Source: Mesocentrotus franciscanus (Eukaryota; Echinodermata; Echinoidea; Camarodonta; Strongylocentrotidae). From it: a stretch of DNA of 64,000 nt. Positions 60,309 through 64,000 of the stretch are shown piece by piece (position 1 is the first letter of the stretch; every line of letters begins with the position of its first letter). Where the stretch lies: positions 34,757,941 to 34,821,940 of the forward strand of contig CP137674.1 of assembly GCA_037976565.1 (NCBI GenBank), written 5' to 3'. Under the pieces are notes generated by a model. That model was not told the origin of the DNA. It did no database searches and saw nothing but the letters and a program-made list of their open reading frames with translations. The translations under genes and the position numbers were made by a program.

Positions 60309-60507
60309 CAAATATTGACGCTCTACAAAGGACCGCTGAAGGCAGAAAATCTGGATCTCAAAACTAACATTTTGAGAGTTGATTACTGCGGGCCCCAAAA
60401 ATATTTTGAAAATGGGAGTTGTTGTATTTGATCAGTAAGGCTTCCCCATCGCAATGATATGAGTTTTGCATCAATTCAAAACACTTTTGATTCTTCGTGT
60501 AGGTACT

Positions 60508-60890
60508 TTAAAGAGAAGGTTGAGTTCTGGGGAGAGTTGAAAAATAATTTATGAGCATTATCATTGTTATTATGCAAGTGTGGAATAACATCAGATAAAA
60601 AAATGTTCCTTTAAGCATGGCTCTTCAAATGCCTTAATATTCTTAATATGACAGGTAACAGTTTAAAAGCGAGGCCCGATTTTTATGCCACATGTTTGGG
60701 AAGTCCTATATACATCTTTCTGTGTATAGTGCTTGTTACTTTACCAAGACTGGGCCAAATTTATTATTATTTTGATGACTACAGAACCTTACAATACACA
60801 CCAATACTTATATGCTACATGATCAACTATTTCTGATCGATACCACACTGTTTCTTTCACAATGCGCTCGCATGACCAGAACTCAATTAA
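60508..60890 (+). mobile_element. TTAA-flanked MITE abutting the P2X7-domain element
   Basis: It begins TTAAAGAGAAGGTTGAGTTC, sharing its TTAA with the right end of the 4.6-kb element, and ends CCAGAACTCAA|TTAA. The body aligns colinearly with 38079-38753 (minus its nested insert) and in reverse with 47258-47663. The right terminal repeat is about 8 bases shorter than in the 38-kb copy. No coding capacity. Confidence 0.85.
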
Positions 60891-60895
60891 GTTTA

Positions 60896-60970
60896 GGTTG
60901 TGGTTTTAATCTTCAAAGTTATCTTGTAGTAAGCTTTCATTTTACTTGAAGTTATAAACCACAAGCGAAA
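60896..60970. other. Imperfect hairpin
   Basis: TTGTGGTTTTAATCTTCAAAG pairs with ACTTGAAGTTATAAACCACA across about 24 bases. It may be an end of a decayed fold-back element. Confidence 0.6.
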
Positions 60971-61540
60971 GTAAGTTTAGTGCAACAACTACAAGCAGTA
61001 GGGGTTCCTCACTCAAAGTTATGTGCTGTGTGGACGCAATTAATTTTGACACTACTTTGACTTGTAGTTAAAATGACTGCTTGCACAGTTTTGCAGTTTA
61101 AAACTTTGTATACTGGTTGTTTTTGTCGTCTTTGTTAGTAGATAATGGTTTATGACTTCAAGGTTTTACGCAAACTTACAGTTTAAAACAAGGATGATCT
61201 GATCTCGTATGAACACAGCCAATGGCTGTTCTACTAATCTTGTTCATATGTGGTTTATACACTGCTCCAAGGATGACATTAAAATTAGCTTCATGAGAGA
61301 GTAATCATCTGAATACCAGCAATAAAAGATCTTCACAACACTTTATCACCGACCTCCCTATCACATGACTCAGGTCACATGATCAAAGGCCTTGATACGA
61401 TTGTTTATAACATGCAAAACAAGAATCAGCTAAACTACAGGACAAGATGTTCTCTGTCAGGTTGATATAAAAACAGTTCACAGGAATCATTGAAACCAAA
61501 ATGAAATTAGGTTTTCTGGTCTGTAAAGATTGAAGCGTTG
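60971..61540. other. No recognisable gene
   Basis: A+T-rich sequence without supported features. Confidence 0.5.
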
Positions 61541-61710
61541 TGGCGTGCGCCTGTAATCCAGCTAACAGTGGAAGTTACAAACTGATTCAGCCGAAGACGC
61601 AGGTTCGAAACTGAGTCACGTCTTTCGGATGGTGACGTTAAAGGTCGGTCCCCAGACGTAAATAATCATATCTGATTGATACACGTCTGTAAAAACCCAA
61701 TACACACACA
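61541..61710 (+). mobile_element. SINE with 7SL (SRP RNA)-like head
   Basis: TGTGGCGTGCGCCTGTAATCC followed by AGCTA closely resembles the 5' hairpin of the SRP RNA Alu domain (GGTGGCGCGTGCCTGTAGTC, CCAGCTA). About 45 bp on comes GCAGGTTCGAAACTGAGTCAC, a B-box-like word, then GTCTTTCGGATGG and GACGTTAAAGGTCGGTCCC, a block common in invertebrate SINEs. The tail is shared with 58945-59005 and ends in (CA)n. Read as a composite pol III SINE; the 7SL origin rests on about 26 bases. Confidence 0.5.
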
Positions 61711-62003
61711 TTGTCGTTTGACATATAAATATAAAATGGATGTCATTTTGCAAAGTTTTGTTTTAAAAAATGTGGATGTTATTGGGAGGGGGGGGTTGTT
61801 AAATTATGTCTGTATGAGGCTTAGTGGATAAATGCAAGTAGCTGACAGTGGATATTGTTTGACCATAAATCCTATTTTAATGAGGAAGACAAATAAGTTA
61901 GAATCCAGATCAGTGGAAGTCTCATCTAAACAACCAAACAATAAGTTGCCTGCTTGAGAGTGAGAGCTAGAAGGATTTCAACTCAATGTAAAGTATGCAA
62001 CAT

Positions 62004-62280
62004 GATAATAATAATCTAGAATTATATAGCACTGAATGTAAAATATCATGTTTAAGTGCTTTACAGATATTATACCCTCGGTTGTCGAATTCATTCATGC
62101 ATAATGTGCACCTGGGTAGTATTCCTACCATATGGTCACCGTGAGGGCATATGGCAATAACTAACACTGAGACTTTCATCATTCTACCAGTTTCTACCCC
62201 ATTTCTCTCCTGGGTATGGAGTGACAAATATTGATAAATGCCTTGTATAAGGATGTGGTGCCCCGTGGTTCTCCAAAGAC
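62004..62280 (-). mobile_element. SINE, reverse strand, diverged
   Basis: On the minus strand blocks ACAAGGCATTTATCAATATT, ACTCCATACCCAGG, GGTAGGAATACTACCCAGG, CCGAGGGTATAATATCTGT, AAAGCACTT and AGTGCTATATAATT precede a short (TTA)n tail, in the same order as in 14951-15298. The tRNA-like head is diverged or missing. The overlapping 86-codon frame is not a gene. Confidence 0.8.
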
Positions 62281-62869
62281 AATGTGATTGTTCTATATCA
62301 GGTGTAGATTCTACAGTTTGAAACCAAAAGGTCTAAGATTGATAATCCAGACTTTTCTCATGACAGGACTTTGGCTAAAGATTAAACAAGACCAGTTGGT
62401 AGGAGGTGTGAGTGCTCAAAAGGGCACCAGTCTCTTAACCGGTGAGTTAGGGGTTCATAAAGTCAATGTGGTAGTGCCTTTAAGGAATAAATCCTCCCAT
62501 GCTGAGTCCCTCAGATAGGACATAAAGCAGTAAGTCCATGGGTTGCTAACTACAAGCTCAAACTTACCTTCCAAGTAGTCAGGTGAAATAAAATTACTAT
62601 TCATTATCTAACGTTTAAATACAAGTTCAAGAATATTCCGATTTCAGAGGTTAACCTTACCAGTGAACCTTTAAATGCTGTATGGCTTCCTGTTGCCTGC
62701 ATTATTAGGTGGTGTAGTTATGTTATATGCATGGAAGAGAGTAATAGACACGTGGTATTCCTACAAATCAGTTTGATGGTGTGTGGTAGGAATGGTGACC
62801 CGGCAGACGCAAATTAGTGATGTGAAATGGAGATGGATAATGACCTTGTTTATAATGCACCTGCCAGAA
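62281..62869. other. No recognisable gene
   Basis: No supported exon. A 76-codon plus-strand frame has no motif or splice context. Confidence 0.5.
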
Positions 62870-63850
62870 TACATCCCCATCTTGAGAAGATAAGGGGTGT
62901 GAGGGGAGGGGAAAGAACTGTAAAGAAGTTTAATGAGGGTGTAAGGGGAGGGAAGGGGTGCATAGAGGAGCTTAATGAGGGTGTAAGGGGAGGGAAGGGG
63001 GCATAGAGGAGCTTAATGAGGTGTGAAGGCTTACACCATCATGGGGGTGAATGACAGTGTAGAGCAGAGAGAGTATATCCACATCTTCAGCTGATAGGGG
63101 TGTAGGGAGAATAAGAGGGAGAATAAGAGGGAGAATAACGAATAGAATAAAGTAAAGTAGTTTAAGGGGGTGCAGGTTTGAGTGAATGTTTTCACATCTA
63201 AGGGTGATAAGGGGTGTAAAAGGTTGGGGTAAAGGGTTAAGTTAAATGGGATTTCAAGATCTTAAGCTGATAAGGAGTGGAAGGGGATCATTCAATGGGT
63301 ATTAGAGGGGTGGAAAGTTGAGTAAAAGGGTGTACTGGGTTATATGGGAGTGTATGCTAGTCTAAGAATGCAAATATCCCCATCTTTAAATGATGAAGGG
63401 TAAGGGAAGGGGAAATAACAGTAAAGGAGTTTAAGGAGGGTGTGAGGGGAATGAAGGGGTGCATCGTAGTTTTAAAGGGGTGTGCAGGCTTAAAACATAT
63501 GGGAGTGTATGAAAGTGTAGGGTAGAGTGACTATATCTACATCTTGAGCTGATAGGGGTCAAAGGATTGTAAAGGAGTTTAATGGGAGTGCAGGGGGTGA
63601 CTGGTCGAGAGAAGGGTGTAATGGGGTTGCCAGGAGGTGTGGGAAGTTAGGAGAAAGGAAAGGGGAAAGTAAAGAGTGAAGAAAATGTTGGTGAAACTAA
63701 AGGTGTGTAAAAGGGATGACTGGGGGATTGAAGGGAGAGGATGTGGAACACGGGAGAAATGGGGTATAGGACTCTGTGTTTGGTGGTAGGGGGTGAGGGG
63801 GAAGGGGTGAAGTGCTGGAATAGGGTTGTAAAATGGGGTGGGGCCAGTGT
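62870..63850. repeat. Degenerate G-rich minisatellite
   Basis: About 1 kb of strongly G/A-rich plus strand with recurring loose units: a CCACATCTT..GCTGATAAGGGGTG-like block (near 62872, 63077, 63190, 63252, 63372 and 63532) and AGGGGAGGGAAGGGG blocks (two near-identical units at about 62938-63020). Spacing varies from about 60 to 205 bp, so this is an old tandem region. Many runs of three to five G occur, but four close runs needed for a strong G-quadruplex are rare. Confidence 0.7.
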
Positions 63851-63982
63851 CGGAATGTCATGGAAGAAAAAGTACTAGGAAGGGAGATTAGAAGGTAAAA
63901 AGAGAAGCTTTGAGGTAATTGAAATAAGTTACTACTTCCACTTCTGCTTCTTCACACAGTTGCTATCATCAACAAGATATTT

Positions 63983-64000
63983 GATACTACTACTACTACT
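63983..64000. repeat. (ACT)n at window end
   Basis: Six ACT/TAC triplets run to the end of the window and may continue beyond it. Confidence 0.85.

Larger units (their letters stand above)
55895..60511 (-). mobile_element. TTAA-flanked 4.6-kb DNA transposon carrying a P2X7-domain gene remnant
   Basis: The left end reads TTAAAGGAGCTACACGAAGA and the reverse complement of the right end TTAAAGTACCTACACGAAGA: TTAA on both sides, then a terminal inverted repeat of about 17 bp with two mismatches. Subterminal DNA also matches weakly in inverted order: a TGACGTCA site lies about 210-215 bp from each end and a TATCTAGCT word beyond it. Inside are a broken three-exon minus-strand gene (58384-60174), a fold-back element, a (CAT)n tract, a SINE fragment and hairpins. 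TTAA targets are used by Kolobok and piggyBac elements. No transposase was recognised, so the copy is probably non-autonomous or decayed. The superfamily is inference. Confidence 0.6.

Noticed and set aside
63780..63843. Strong G-quadruplex
   Set aside because: Only three long G-runs are close together; the fourth is about 18 bases away, so a canonical quadruplex is not well supported.

Overview
The window looks like intergenic or intronic DNA from a marine invertebrate deuterostome, most likely an echinoderm such as a sea urchin. It is clearly A+T-rich, has no bacterial-style gene packing, and carries spliced coding fragments. It is full of short-repeat DNA, tRNA-derived SINEs with (TTA)n tails and non-autonomous DNA transposons. 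The organism call is inference; no species-diagnostic gene is present. No complete, intact protein-coding gene could be supported.

Layout. 1-9.3 kb: small inverted-repeat elements, a 16/17-bp minisatellite, a 15-copy 76-bp satellite (5732-6870), a promoter-like motif cluster next to one candidate terminal exon (8239-8453, minus), and a PIF/Harbinger-like MITE (8841-9256). 9.4-17.3 kb: two SINEs of one family, two fold-back elements, a (GAA)42 tract and a hAT-like MITE with a target duplication. 17.9-24 kb: about 6 kb of a 25-bp minisatellite (about 240 copies) with a 1,276-bp higher-order duplication. It gives a spurious 2,092-codon open frame. 24-38 kb: mostly unrecognised DNA with two copies of a dispersed element (27050-27660 and 33231-33625). 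38.1-38.75 kb: one MITE nested inside another. 40-55 kb: dense (GA)n/(CT)n tracts, a (TA)n tract, a TTAA-flanked MITE, a GGGCCC-type MITE and a reverse-strand SINE.

The most informative region is 55895-60511. Two TTAA sites with matching inverted termini enclose about 4.6 kb holding a three-exon minus-strand gene. It encodes an acidic N-terminus followed by a P2X7-type cytoplasmic zinc-binding ('ballast') domain. Splice sites and phases agree, but the copy carries a 2-bp frameshift, an in-frame stop and a second frameshift, so it is probably a pseudogene carried by a TTAA-targeting (Kolobok- or piggyBac-like) DNA transposon. Both ends carry a TGACGTCA (CRE-like) site at about the same distance from the terminus. 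A second TTAA-type MITE (60508-60890) abuts it and shares the TTAA. Relatives of that MITE lie at 38079-38753 and 47258-47663.

The last 3 kb hold a SINE with a head resembling the 7SL (SRP) RNA Alu domain, a reverse-strand tRNA-type SINE and a degenerate G-rich repeat. Elements do not form a pathway here. What ties the window together is repeated, nested colonisation by a few repeat families, whose order can partly be read.
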